DNA of 64,000 nucleotides from Bhargavaea ginsengi (GTDB lineage Bacteria; Bacillota; Bacilli; Bacillales_A; Planococcaceae): NCBI RefSeq assembly GCF_900109165.1, contig NZ_FNZF01000002.1, positions 310,001-374,000 of the forward strand, read 5' to 3'. The notes below the pieces were generated by a model that searched no databases, was not told where the DNA came from, and was given only the letters and a program-made list of their open reading frames with translations. Numbering within the stretch: the stretch's first letter is position 1; each line of letters starts with the position of its first letter. A program made the translations under genes and the position numbers. Below are positions 1 through 10,389 of this stretch, piece after piece.

Positions 1-215
1 ATGTATCGGGTCGGCGAGATGGACAGGATGTCACCCACAGCTTCATGTACCGGGAGTTCGTGAAGGTCCTTTTTCCTCCACAGTTTACCCAGACAGTATG
101 ACCACAGATCCTCTTCAGTTACAGATCCGTAGCCATAAAACACGAATTCATCCGTCTTGTTCGATAAAGCCGGACGGACCTGTTCAAAAAGATCCGGGAA
201 ACCTTCCTCTGCCAT
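1..215 (-). CDS. comN: ComN-type post-transcriptional regulator, 3' end cut by the window
   Basis: About 71 codons read on the minus strand from ATG at 213-215, with AAAGGATG upstream at good spacing; the frame is still open at base 1. The protein begins MAEEGFPDLFEQVRPAL and contains YGYGSVTEEDLWSY, followed by a W-R-K-K stretch and HELPVHEAVGDILS. This matches my memory of the small ComN/YrzD family, which in B. subtilis acts post-transcriptionally on comEA mRNA and interacts with DivIVA. Its place beside and divergent from spoVB agrees with that species. The C-terminal residues are outside the window, so completeness cannot be judged. Confidence 0.75.
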   Translation of the reverse strand, partial: MAEEGFPDLFEQVRPALSNKTDEFVFYGYGSVTEEDLWSYCLGKLWRKKDLHELPVHEAVGDILSISPTRY

Positions 216-309
216 GCTGCCACATCCTTTCTGCGAGTCGTACGGGCCCTTGCTCCCGCATACGGATATTGTATAAGATTTCGGCCAACATGAGAAGGAA
301 GTGTTCAGC

Positions 310-1821
310 GTGTCGACATTTTTCCGGGGGACGATTATCCTGATGGGCGCGGTTTTCCTGTCCAAGTTTTTCGGCTTCATCTACCGGATGCAGTTCATGC
401 GGGTTGCGGGAGAAGAAGCGGTCGGCACTTACATGTCCGCTTATCCGGCTTTTATTTTCTTCCTCGCGCTCATTCAGCTCGGACTTCCGATTGGTGTAGC
501 CAAAGTGGTCGCAGAACTGCATGCCCGGGGGGAGCGGAGCAGCCTGCAGCAGGTGATGCGCACCTCAGTCATCCTCTCCGCATTTGCTTCTATCGCACTT
601 CTTCCGCTGTTTATACTGGGAATTCCTTATCTGTCCGGGACGCTCCTCGGCAACCCGGAGACCTCAGTCGTGCTGTACATCTCGCTTGCCGCTCTGCCGG
701 TTGCGACCGCATCAGGCCTGATCCGCGGGTATTTTCAGGGGATTGCACGGATCGAAGAGACGGCATGGTCCCAAATTCTCGAGCAGACAGTGCGCATTGC
801 CCTGATCAGCTTTCTTCTGCCGCTATTCGCTGACCCTTCCAGTCCTGCGCTCACGGCAGGCTACGCAATGGCCATCACCGGAGCGGCGGAAGTGGCCACT
901 CTCCTGTACCTTTACATCAAGTACCGACAAGTCAAACTGAACAAGCCGGACCGTACAAAAAAGATGTACCCTCTCCGGCCCATCCTGTCTGTTTCCCTGC
1001 CGTCTTCCGGCAGCAGGCTCTTCGGTTCGTTCACTTGGTTTCTCGAACCGATCGTTTTTATCCGTGCACTCGGCATGGCGGGGATCGGGGTGACGGCGGC
1101 GACTTCGCTGTACGGCGTCATCTCTGGTGTGCTGATTCCGCTTCTCCTGTTCCCTGCTTTTATCTCCCATGCCCTTTCTGTCGTTCTCGTGCCGGCGGTG
1201 TCGAGCGCTGCCGCGCTGAATGATGTGCGGCTTCTTCGGGAGCGTATCCATCTGTCGCTGCGGATTTCTGCAATCACGGGAAGTGTCGCAGCAGCTGTAT
1301 TCTTTCTCCACGGTGAGGAAATGGCAGTGAAACTGTTCCACATATCCGATGGCGGAGCCTATATGCTGATGCTCGCACCGATATTTTTCTTCTACTATAT
1401 ACAGGGGCCGCTGCATTCCATCCTGCAGGCGATGCAGGAGGCGAAGGCCGCCATGATGAACTCCGTTTATGGCGGGATCGGCAAGCTGCTTGTCATGTTC
1501 GTCCTTGCCTCACAGCCGGGACTCCAGGAAGCCGGTGCCGTCATGGCCATCGGGTTTGGGGTACTGGTGACTTCGTTCCTGCACATTGCGACGCTTCGCA
1601 AAAAGCGGGAGGCCTCTACCGGATTCACGATGTTCGTTATCCCTTACCTGTCCTTTGTACTGACCGTGGTCGCCCGTCCGCTTCTGATCGAGGAAGTGCC
1701 GTTCGGGATGCTCGGAGACATTGTCGTCACAAGCTTTTTCCTGCTCGTGCTCCTCTTCCTGTTCCGGTATTTCCGCCTGTCGGACCTCAGGACCGTCCAT
1801 AAGCTGGCACGCCGGTTCTGA
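310..1821 (+). CDS. spoVB: SpoVB-type polysaccharide/lipid II flippase family membrane protein
   Basis: A protein of 503 residues with about 14 hydrophobic segments, typical of the MATE-like oligosaccharide flippase (MVF) superfamily. In B. subtilis SpoVB takes part in spore cortex synthesis, probably by moving peptidoglycan precursors across a membrane. I chose GTG at 310 over GTG at 301 because AGAAGGAAG (292-301) then sits at normal spacing and the protein begins MSTFFRGTIILMGAVF, as family members do. The segments SKFFGFIYRMQF and GLIRGYFQGIARIEETAWSQ are family-like. It diverges from comN and converges on the DUF421 gene with only 3 bases between stop codons. It is one of the few plus-strand genes. 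Confidence 0.88.
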   Translation: MSTFFRGTIILMGAVFLSKFFGFIYRMQFMRVAGEEAVGTYMSAYPAFIFFLALIQLGLPIGVAKVVAELHARGERSSLQQVMRTSVILSAFASIALLPLFILGIPYLSGTLLGNPETSVVLYISLAALPVATASGLIRGYFQGIARIEETAWSQILEQTVRIALISFLLPLFADPSSPALTAGYAMAITGAAEVATLLYLYIKYRQVKLNKPDRTKKMYPLRPILSVSLPSSGSRLFGSFTWFLEPIVFIRALGMAGIGVTAATSLYGVISGVLIPLLLFPAFISHALSVVLVPAVSSAAALNDVRLLRERIHLSLRISAITGSVAAAVFFLHGEEMAVKLFHISDGGAYMLMLAPIFFFYYIQGPLHSILQAMQEAKAAMMNSVYGGIGKLLVMFVLASQPGLQEAGAVMAIGFGVLVTSFLHIATLRKKREASTGFTMFVIPYLSFVLTVVARPLLIEEVPFGMLGDIVVTSFFLLVLLFLFRYFRLSDLRTVHKLARRF

Positions 1822-1824
1822 TAA

Positions 1825-2466
1825 TCACCCTGTCCTCCCTTTTTCCTGGATATGCATGCCTTCCTTATCGAGCGTGCAGAAAAACACCTGCTCAGGACTG
1901 CTGTAGCCAGCCGCATTCAACTCGTTCATCAGCCACTCCATATCCTTGCCGATCAGAGGCAGGTGCTCTTTCTGGATCACGCCATCCGAAATCAGCGGAA
2001 GGATGGGACGGTCGCTGTCTTTTTCAAACACTGCCAGATTGCCGCTTGCCTCAAGAAAAGCATAGGCGACATTACGGACGGATGCCACCTGCTGCTCCCT
2101 CAGCTGCTGAAGTAGGTTATCGATATTGTAGCGCTGTCTTCTTATGGTCTGTTCTTCAATTACACCGTTCCGGATGATGACCGCGGGCCCCCCCTCGACG
2201 ACATCCCGGAACTTTTTGCTTTTCAGGGAAATGAACGAAGCCGTGATTTGGATGATCAGGAGAACCAAAATCGGCATAATGGCCATAAACAGCGGACTGT
2301 CCGGATCATCCAGCGCAAAGGCGGCTACTTCCGCCATCAGGACGGAAATGACGAGGTCGACCACACTCAGCTCCCCGAGTTCCCGCTTGCCCATGATCCG
2401 CAGCACGACGATGATCAGCACATATAGGAAAACCGTCCGCCATATCACAATTAACAAATCTTCCAT
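1825..2466 (-). CDS. yrbG: DUF421 (YetF/YrbG-like) membrane protein
   Basis: A protein of 213 residues with three N-terminal hydrophobic segments (about 7-25, 36-55, 60-80) and a soluble C-terminal half. It contains RIMGKRELGELSVVDLVISV, the hallmark of the DUF421 family, and GGPAVIIRNGVI, typical of the cytoplasmic domain. The ATG at 2466 is preferred over upstream in-frame starts because AAGAGGTG precedes it. Biochemical function is not established; the family has been linked to spores and membranes in bacilli. The position next to spoVB matches B. subtilis yrbG. It is monocistronic, with a repeat-filled gap upstream. Confidence 0.8.
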   Translation of the reverse strand: MEDLLIVIWRTVFLYVLIIVVLRIMGKRELGELSVVDLVISVLMAEVAAFALDDPDSPLFMAIMPILVLLIIQITASFISLKSKKFRDVVEGGPAVIIRNGVIEEQTIRRQRYNIDNLLQQLREQQVASVRNVAYAFLEASGNLAVFEKDSDRPILPLISDGVIQKEHLPLIGKDMEWLMNELNAAGYSSPEQVFFCTLDKEGMHIQEKGRTG

Positions 2467-2635
2467 GATGCACCTCTTTTCCCGTTTAGTATAGGGCATC
2501 CTGAAGGGAAACATTCACCGGACTGCCGCCATCACGCCAACTTTCCGGGAAAAGAACAAAAGCGCAAGTGCCGTTTAGCAACGTACAAACTGGAGCCCTT
2601 CGCAATGAGATAAAGGAAACAAGGTCTATAGTGAG

Positions 2636-3045
2636 CAGTTGCTTTCCGTTCCGGCGCTGGCTTTCCGCGGCCAGTTGCAAGGAGCCAGCCCTTCGGGTCA
2701 TAAGCCATTCCACTCCGCGAAGCAAGCTTCGCTGCGCGGCACGTCTTATGCCTGTCAGGGCTTAACGGCTCCCTTCACTTTTGATGCGGGGAAGGCTAAG
2801 AGCCGAAGCCAACGCGAAGATTGGCGTCTGCGCCCAAAAGCAAAGCGTTGGGCAGCAAAGACCTTCCTGCGCCCTTAACGCAGTGGTGGGCAGCACAATC
2901 TACGAAGTCTCTCCGCTCTTCCTTTTCCGCTGTCCAGCTGTAGAGTCCAACTCCTCAGGTCATAAGACATGCCTGTCGGAGCTGACCGGCCCTCTTCGCT
3001 TTCAATGCAGGAGTCCGCGCCTCTACTGCAAGCAACCATGCCAAG
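2636..3045. repeat. Degenerate Bacillales-type intergenic repeat modules
   Basis: The gap 2467-3157 holds no convincing gene. Within it two modules share the word GGTCATAAG (2696-2704 and 2958-2966), each followed by a CCTGTC(A/G)G(G/A)GCT word. Module 1 also has a small perfect hairpin, GCGAAGC/GCTTCGC (2717-2723 and 2726-2732), and starts with GGCGCTGGCTTTCCGCGG. These words resemble the interspersed repeats that litter intergenic regions of Bacillales, recalled rather than searched. Stretches 2467-2635 and 3046-3157 show nothing I can name. Open frames across the modules change composition at the repeat edges and lack Shine-Dalgarno sequences. Confidence 0.6.
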
Positions 3046-3157
3046 TATGTTCGATTTAATAGTTCATTTTGCATTTTGCCAGGCGCTGGAGCTGGGCGGG
3101 GACGCCACGTGGATAGCCATTATCCACAGAGTGACGAATTATCATTTTCTAGGAAAC

Positions 3158-3202
3158 AAAAAAAGACCGCAGGCACGGCGGATCATTCCGCTGTGCCTGC
3201 GG
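3158..3202 (-). terminator. Intrinsic terminator after yajC
   Basis: Inverted repeat CCGCAGGCAC/GTGCCTGCGG around a short loop, followed on the minus strand by a T tract (plus-strand A run at 3158-3164). It lies 14 bases beyond the yajC stop and closes the ruvA-ruvB-queA-tgt-yajC operon. Confidence 0.85.
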
Positions 3203-3215
3203 CCGTTCCGGCAAA

Positions 3216-3476
3216 TCAGTTGTCGAGGACACGGCCGATTGCCGCGCGTTCAAACTGGAGACGGGAACCGTCGGCGCATTTCACAAACACGGTCGCATCA
3301 TCGACTGCATCGACCGTGCCGTGAAGGCCGCCGATCGTGACGATTTTGTCGCCGCGCTGAATTTCATTCTGCATTTTCTGTGTTGCTTTCTGCCGCTTCT
3401 GTGCCGGGCGGATCAAGAAGAACCACATCACGGCGAACATCAGGATCAGCGGCATCAGGGCTACTAATGTTTCCAC
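3216..3476 (-). CDS. yajC: YajC, Sec translocon-associated subunit
   Basis: An 86-residue protein with one N-terminal membrane segment (METLVALMPLILMFAVMWFF) followed by the LIRPAQKRQK signature and a small domain containing RGDKIVTIGGLHGTV. YajC associates with SecDF/YidC at the SecYEG translocon. The start is GTG at 3476, preceded by AAAGGGGG; an upstream in-frame ATG would add a non-family N-terminus. It is last in the tgt operon, 39 bases after tgt, and is followed by a strong terminator. Confidence 0.92.
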   Translation of the reverse strand: METLVALMPLILMFAVMWFFLIRPAQKRQKATQKMQNEIQRGDKIVTIGGLHGTVDAVDDATVFVKCADGSRLQFERAAIGRVLDN

Positions 3477-3515
3477 AAATTTTCCCCCTTTCTGTATGGT
3501 ACAAGTATACAAGCT

Positions 3516-5703
<2,188 letters not shown>

Positions 5704-5707
<4 letters not shown>

Positions 5708-6723
5708 GATGGGTTCCTTCTTCCGTCGTCAGGCAATTCGATGCCGAAATGTTCATAGGCCCGGGGTGTAGCGATACGCCCGCGGGGTGTACGCTGCAGG
5801 AATCCGGCCTGCAGCAAATAAGGTTCATACACGTCTTCGATCGTAGCTGATTCCTCGCCGATGCTTGCGGCGATTGTGTCGAGGCCGACAGGCCCGCCCC
5901 TGAACCGCTCGATCATTGAAAGTAATAGCTTGTGGTCGATGCTGTCAAGACCATGCGAATCGACCTGGAGCAGCTCGAGAGCTTCCTTTGCAGTCGGAAG
6001 CGTAATCTCACCATTGCCGCGCACCTGCGCAAAGTCCCTTACGCGCCGGAGCAGGCGGTTGGCGATCCTCGGCGTCCCGCGGGATCGCATCGCCATCTCT
6101 TCGGCCGCGTCGCGCGAGATCGGCGCCCCGAAAATATCGGCGCTCCGAACGACAATCTCCGCAAGGGCTTCCCGGTCATAGTAATCAAGCCGGAGCGGCA
6201 CACCGAACCGGTCGCGGAGAGGGGCGGACAGGGAGCCGGCCCTCGTCGTCGCGCCGATCAGTGTGAACGGCGGCAGATCAAACCGGATCGACCTTGCTTC
6301 CGGCCCTTTTCCGACAACAATGTCAAGGCAAAAATCCTCCATCGCCGGATACAGAACTTCCTCAACCGCGCGGCTCAGCCGGTGGATTTCATCGATGAAC
6401 AGCACATCCCCCGGCTCAAGCGAACTCACGATGGCCGCAAGGTCGCCCGGACGCTCGATTGCTGGACCGCTCGTCGTCCGGAAATTAACACCCATTTCAT
6501 TCGCGATGACCGATGCGAGCGTCGTCTTGCCGAGCCCGGGAGGACCGTACAAAAGCACATGGTCCAGGCTTTCCTCCCGCTGCTTGGCAGCCTCGATGAA
6601 GATGCCGAGATTGTGCTTGACCCGTTCCTGCCCGATGTACTGGACGAGCCGCTGGGGGCGGAGCGACTGTTCAAAACCATCGTCGAACACCGAAGCTTCC
6701 CCCGAGATCACCCGTTCTCCCAT
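5704..6723 (-). CDS. ruvB: Holliday junction branch-migration ATPase RuvB
   Basis: A 339-residue AAA+ motor that drives branch migration with RuvA. Walker A GPPGLGKT is at 60-67, Walker B reads VLFIDEIHR, sensor 1 lies in [11 protein letters not shown], and the arginine-finger region is in [15 protein letters not shown]. The C-terminal winged helix contains [16 protein letters not shown]. The start is ATG at 6723 after AGGAGGGG. It lies 44 bases downstream of ruvA and overlaps queA by four bases. Confidence 0.97.
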
Positions 6724-6767
6724 CAGTCCCCCTCCTTTCCGTCAGCTTGTTCAAACCTGCTCATTTC

Positions 6768-7373
6768 TTATCCCTGCTTTAAAAGAAGCGACAGTGCCCG
6801 CTTCATATAGGCTTCCGTATTTTCCAACGACTCATTTTCAAGCTTCAGCCGGACCTTGCCGAGCTCCTTTTCCGAGTAACCGAGCGCGGTTAGCGCAAGC
6901 ATCGCTTCTTCGAGATCGTGATTCGAGCCGAGGCCCGTTTCAGGCTCTGTTTCAGTCAGGAAGACTACTTCATCCGTCACGCCGTCCAGCTTCCCTTTCA
7001 GATCCAGGATAATCTGGCGGGCGGTCTTTTTGCCGACACCGGGGAATTTGACGAGGAACTTCTCATCTTCCGCTTCGATTGCAGCAACAACCTGTGCGGT
7101 CATGCCGCCGGCCAGGATGGCTAGTGCCCCTTTCGGCCCTATGCCGGAGACCGTTATCAGCTTTCGGAACAGTTCCCGCTGTTCGGGAGCCTGGAAACCG
7201 ATCAGCTGCATCACGTCTTCTCTGACGTGCAGATGCGTAAAGACCTGCATCTCCTCGTCCGCATGGAAGGCATAGGGATTGGGCGTGATCACCTGGTAGC
7301 CAATGCCGCCCTGCTCAACCGTGATATACTCGGGCGTCACCCTTGTGATGCGCCCTTTTATGTAATCATACAA
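6768..7373 (-). CDS. ruvA: Holliday junction-binding protein RuvA
   Basis: A 201-residue protein with an OB-fold N-terminus ([19 protein letters not shown]), two helix-hairpin-helix motifs ([12 protein letters not shown] and [12 protein letters not shown]) and a C-terminal domain that contacts RuvB. The start is TTG at 7373, preceded by GAGGGGG with 8-base spacing; upstream ATG codons would add a non-conserved 26-residue tail. It is the first gene of the ruvAB-queA-tgt-yajC operon. No bofC gene follows upstream as I recall it does in B. subtilis. Confidence 0.95.
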   Translation of the reverse strand: MYDYIKGRITRVTPEYITVEQGGIGYQVITPNPYAFHADEEMQVFTHLHVREDVMQLIGFQAPEQRELFRKLITVSGIGPKGALAILAGGMTAQVVAAIEAEDEKFLVKFPGVGKKTARQIILDLKGKLDGVTDEVVFLTETEPETGLGSNHDLEEAMLALTALGYSEKELGKVRLKLENESLENTEAYMKRALSLLLKQG

Positions 7374-7489
7374 GCCGTGTTCCCCCTCTTTCACAATGAG
7401 TAGATTATAGCATACATGTTCGCATCCCCGCATCAGGGGGGCAAAGGACACAACGCACCACCTCTGTCGGTTAACATAATATTTTATCT

Positions 7490-7530
7490 AAAAAAAATGT
7501 GTGTCTTCCCTATAAGGAAAAAACACACAT
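7490..7530 (-). terminator. Intrinsic terminator after the SafA-associated kinase
   Basis: ATGTGTGT at 7497-7504 pairs with ACACACAT at 7523-7530, with TTCC/GGAA inside the stem. On the minus strand a run of at least seven T follows. It ends the safA-kinase unit 10 bases after its stop codon and insulates ruvA. Confidence 0.8.
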
Positions 7531-7540
7531 TCATGAGCAT

Positions 7541-8413
7541 TCATTGATTCGACCGCTTTGCCACCTGATAACAGAGCGGTATCCAGGCGGAAAGGGCTTT
7601 GTCGGTAAAGCGGTCCAGCCGAACTTTCAGTAGCTTCTGCTTTTCTTCATCGAGAGACAGCAGATACAGCCATTCCCTCAGCAGCTCGTTCGGATAAAGA
7701 AGCAGACTGAACGACGACGCCGACAGTGAGGCGAGTTCCGGCTGCTCGCCGCACAAGTAATCCAGGTTAAAGTCGACATGCGGCAGCACACGATGAATCC
7801 AGAGTGCAGTCTCCGTGCCGGCCGGACCCGTGCATGCAAGGTCAAAATCAATCATGACATAGTTGCCGTCGGTTGCCCTCAGAAAATTATGGTGGACAAC
7901 GTCTCCGTGCAACAATGTACAATTCTCTTCCGGATCATAGGTTTTACGAATGGTCCGGAGAGCCTCTTCGGCATGATAGACGATTGATTCGTACTGATGA
8001 TTTCCGATCAGAGGGACAAGCTGCTTTTTCTGTTTCCGGAATTTCGCCAGACGGTCTTCCCACTTTGCGACCAGCGGGTACGGGTACAGCACTCCGGTCC
8101 CTTCCCAATTCACCTGGCCGGACGTAGCGTGAAGCGTTCGGAGAACGGAAAGTGTCCGTTCCCGCCCCGCCCTGCTTGAATAATCGGCGGACTTGGCACG
8201 GTCCAGCCAGGGTTGGATGACTGCGCGCTCATCCGCTGAACCGATGATCGGCAGGACATAGGGGAACCCGATTTTCTGCAATTCATCGTGGATCCGCCTT
8301 ACTTTCCTGGCCTGCTGGGCAGAATCATATTTCTTCAAAGAATAACGCTTGCCGCCGACTTCCCATTTCCAGACGTTCTGTTTGATCTGTCGGATGTTTC
8401 CACCGGCAGCCAT
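7541..8413 (-). CDS. APH-fold phosphotransferase of the CotS/YsxE spore-coat type
   Basis: A 290-residue protein of the aminoglycoside-phosphotransferase/choline-kinase fold. It has the Brenner catalytic loop LLHGDVVHHNFL (HGD plus N) and the metal-binding VMIDFDLA in place of DFG. An N-terminal KWEVGGKRYSLKKYD segment supplies the nucleotide-binding lysine. Such kinases in spore formers include CotS, CotI, YutH and YsxE. It starts 6 bases after safA with no clear Shine-Dalgarno, so it is probably made by translational coupling to safA. In B. subtilis the comparable gene ysxE sits with spoVID and valS; here none is present there, so this may be the relocated functional counterpart (inference). 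Confidence 0.7.
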   Translation of the reverse strand: MAAGGNIRQIKQNVWKWEVGGKRYSLKKYDSAQQARKVRRIHDELQKIGFPYVLPIIGSADERAVIQPWLDRAKSADYSSRAGRERTLSVLRTLHATSGQVNWEGTGVLYPYPLVAKWEDRLAKFRKQKKQLVPLIGNHQYESIVYHAEEALRTIRKTYDPEENCTLLHGDVVHHNFLRATDGNYVMIDFDLACTGPAGTETALWIHRVLPHVDFNLDYLCGEQPELASLSASSFSLLLYPNELLREWLYLLSLDEEKQKLLKVRLDRFTDKALSAWIPLCYQVAKRSNQ

Positions 8414-8419
8414 GGCTGG

Positions 8420-9565
8420 TCAGTAGCCGCCGTATCCGAACGGCGAACCGCATACATTACAGCAATTTCCGTGATGGTGGCCCGGGAACGGCTGCCAGGA
8501 AGGCTGCGGCCAGTAAGGCCATGCGGCAGCCTGGACGGCGTACGGTACAGTTGGTCCCTGACCACCACCACCGCATCCGCAGGTCGACTCTGCCTGGTAC
8601 ATATGCTCCGGCATCTGATGCATCTGCGGCATGTGAGGCATTTGTGGAATCTGAAGGTCATCCATCATCGGGGATTCGTGCTCGTGACGGTCACCCATGT
8701 ATACATCCAGCGATGACGAAACGGACGATGATTCACCCATCTTCCAGCCTCTGTCCGGTGATTCATGCTCTGCCGGCATGGCGTATTCCGGCATTCCTTC
8801 CGCGATCGGTAATGTATAGCCGGGTGCTGAAGGCATCTGAGGCATCGCCGGATACGGCTGGGCCTGAGGATATGATTCCATCGGCATTTGAGGATACGGC
8901 TGCATCATTTGCGGATAATGATGGGTCGGCATATGGCCATGACCGCACATTGGGCAGCACATATCAAACACCGGCATGCAACAGAACGGCATCGGCATCA
9001 TCATCGGCATGGCCGCCTCCTTCTCGGGTGGACATGGTTCCTGCATCGGCGGTGCAGGCATTTCCATTTCCGGCATGACCGGAGGCGGAGCCATCGGAGA
9101 TTCCTCGATCGGCATTGGAGGCGGTGTTGGCAATGGCTGCGGCATTGGCGGAGCCGGTTTTGGCGGCGCAGGCTTTGGTGCAGGTTTCGGTGCAGGTTTC
9201 GGTGCAGGCTTCGGCGCCGGTTTTGGCGCAGGCTTCGGCGGAGCCGGCTTTGGAGGGGCCGGTTTTGGCGGTGCCGGTTTCTCCATCGGAGGCGGCGGTG
9301 GCGGAACCGGTGTGAGTTCCGGTGATTCCATCTCCGGCTTTTCCCTCACCGGTTTTTTCGGGCGGCCGTCCTTGTACGGATGTTCCGCCGGCGGCTGGCC
9401 CTTGCCTTTCTTCGCTTGATCCGGCAGGAAGATCTTCATCCCCGGCACGATGTAGTCCGGGTTTGCCAGATGGGCATTGAGCCGTTTTACTTCTTCGAAG
9501 GGAACCCCGTACTGCCTGGAGATTTTCCAGAGGGTTTCCCCTTTCTGCACTATGTGCACGTGCAT
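8420..9565 (-). CDS. safA: SafA-like LysM spore-coat morphogenetic protein
   Basis: A 381-residue protein beginning MHVHIVQKGETLWKIS, a LysM domain over about residues 1-48 ending VPGMKIFLP, the form found at the N-terminus of SafA. SafA directs assembly of the inner coat around the forespore. A proline/lysine/alanine repeat tract (KPAP units, roughly 75-135) follows, then a Met/Pro/His-rich part with Cys clusters (CCMP, CCPMCGHGH, CGCGGGG, CCNVCG). The start is ATG at 9565 after GGGGGAG; a longer frame adds 29 unlike residues. It is divergent from niaR and followed by the kinase gene. The low-complexity body makes alignment beyond LysM unreliable. Confidence 0.82.
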   Translation of the reverse strand: MHVHIVQKGETLWKISRQYGVPFEEVKRLNAHLANPDYIVPGMKIFLPDQAKKGKGQPPAEHPYKDGRPKKPVREKPEMESPELTPVPPPPPPMEKPAPPKPAPPKPAPPKPAPKPAPKPAPKPAPKPAPKPAPPKPAPPMPQPLPTPPPMPIEESPMAPPPVMPEMEMPAPPMQEPCPPEKEAAMPMMMPMPFCCMPVFDMCCPMCGHGHMPTHHYPQMMQPYPQMPMESYPQAQPYPAMPQMPSAPGYTLPIAEGMPEYAMPAEHESPDRGWKMGESSSVSSSLDVYMGDRHEHESPMMDDLQIPQMPHMPQMHQMPEHMYQAESTCGCGGGGQGPTVPYAVQAAAWPYWPQPSWQPFPGHHHGNCCNVCGSPFGYGGY

Positions 9566-9626
9566 TGCTTCTCCCCCTTCCATCGGTATAGCGTATGAAC
9601 CCGCACTGGGCGATGACACTGAAACT

Positions 9627-9655
9627 TTGACAGACCCCGAGGACGTCTTCACAAT
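9627..9655 (+). promoter_or_regulatory. Candidate sigma-A promoter for niaR
   Basis: TTGACA at 9627-9632, a 17-base spacer and CACAAT at 9650-9655, about 50 bases before the niaR start. The -35 is perfect, the -10 only 4 of 6. No NiaR operator could be assigned. Confidence 0.4.
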
Positions 9656-9704
9656 AAGCTATGAGAAAACGAACAGCACTTATGACGGGAAGGAGTCGAA
9701 GCCC

Positions 9705-10244
9705 ATGGAAAAGTTGAAAGGGGACGAGCGGAGGGAACAGATCCTCAGAAACCTGAAAGAAAGCGGCAGTCCCACCAAGGGAGCGGAACTCGCAAAAATG
9801 TTCGGGGTGAGCCGCCAGGTCATCGTGGGAGATATCAACTTGCTGAAAGCCCATGGAGAATCCATCATGGCGACGAGTTCGGGATACGTGCATCTTGGCG
9901 GTGAAGCGCCTGAACGGCAGGACGGACTGTCCCGTAAAATCGCCTGCACCCATGCGCCGGACCGGACGGAAGAGGAACTGAATCTGATTGTCGATGCGGG
10001 CGCTTCAGTCCGCGACGTCACGGTGGAACATCCGGTATACGGGGAGCTCAACGCGGCCATCATGGTCAATAACCGGCATGACGTAAGGGAATTCCTCGCG
10101 CGGTTAAATGAAACGGGGTCACCGCTCCTGCTTGAATTGACCGGAGGCCCCCACCTCCACACCATCACCGCAGACAGCGAGGAAATTCTTAACCGCGCGG
10201 AAGAGGCATTGAGGGAGCATGGGATCTTGACCGACGAAGCATGA
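9705..10244 (+). CDS. niaR: Niacin-responsive transcriptional repressor NiaR
   Basis: A 179-residue protein with an N-terminal winged helix (GAELAKMFGVSRQVIVGDI, roughly 25-45) and a C-terminal 3H domain named for its conserved histidines (CTHAPDR, VEHPVYGEL, GGPHLHTIT). NiaR/YrxA represses nicotinate uptake and NAD synthesis genes when niacin is present. The start is ATG at 9705 after GGAAGGAG; longer in-frame starts run into the divergent safA region. The nadABC genes that accompany it in B. subtilis are not in this window, so its targets lie elsewhere. Confidence 0.9.
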   Translation: MEKLKGDERREQILRNLKESGSPTKGAELAKMFGVSRQVIVGDINLLKAHGESIMATSSGYVHLGGEAPERQDGLSRKIACTHAPDRTEEELNLIVDAGASVRDVTVEHPVYGELNAAIMVNNRHDVREFLARLNETGSPLLLELTGGPHLHTITADSEEILNRAEEALREHGILTDEA

Positions 10245-10346
10245 TAGGGATTGCGGAAAATCACCGTGTTTTTGAACAGCGGTTTCGGACTATGGATGTC
10301 GCTTCGTGATATCCTGCGGAGTTTCGTAATCATCCTCAGACACATC

Positions 10347-10389
10347 AAAAAAACCGGCATCGCGCTTAATTTTCGCGCGGTGCCGGTTT
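10347..10389 (-). terminator. Terminator overlapping the pheA stop codon
   Basis: AAACCGGCA (10351-10359) pairs with TGCCGGTTT (10381-10389), and CGCGC words extend the stem. The minus strand continues into seven T. The pheA stop codon (10366-10368) lies in the loop, an unusually close placement. It may also stop niaR transcripts arriving on the plus strand, though the T tract there is weaker. Confidence 0.8.

Noticed and set aside
98-343. Plus-strand 81-residue frame at the window start
   Set aside because: It is antisense to comN and runs into spoVB in another frame. The comN reading has a good start and recognisable residues.
2568-3340. Overlapping plus-strand frames in the gap between the DUF421 gene and yajC
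   Set aside because: They cross the interspersed repeats and the yajC terminator, have no Shine-Dalgarno, and composition changes inside each frame.
8888-9419. Plus-strand Gly/Phe/Ala- and Arg-rich frames opposite safA
   Set aside because: They are antisense images of the KPAP and Met/His-rich coding repeats of SafA, with no independent start signals.
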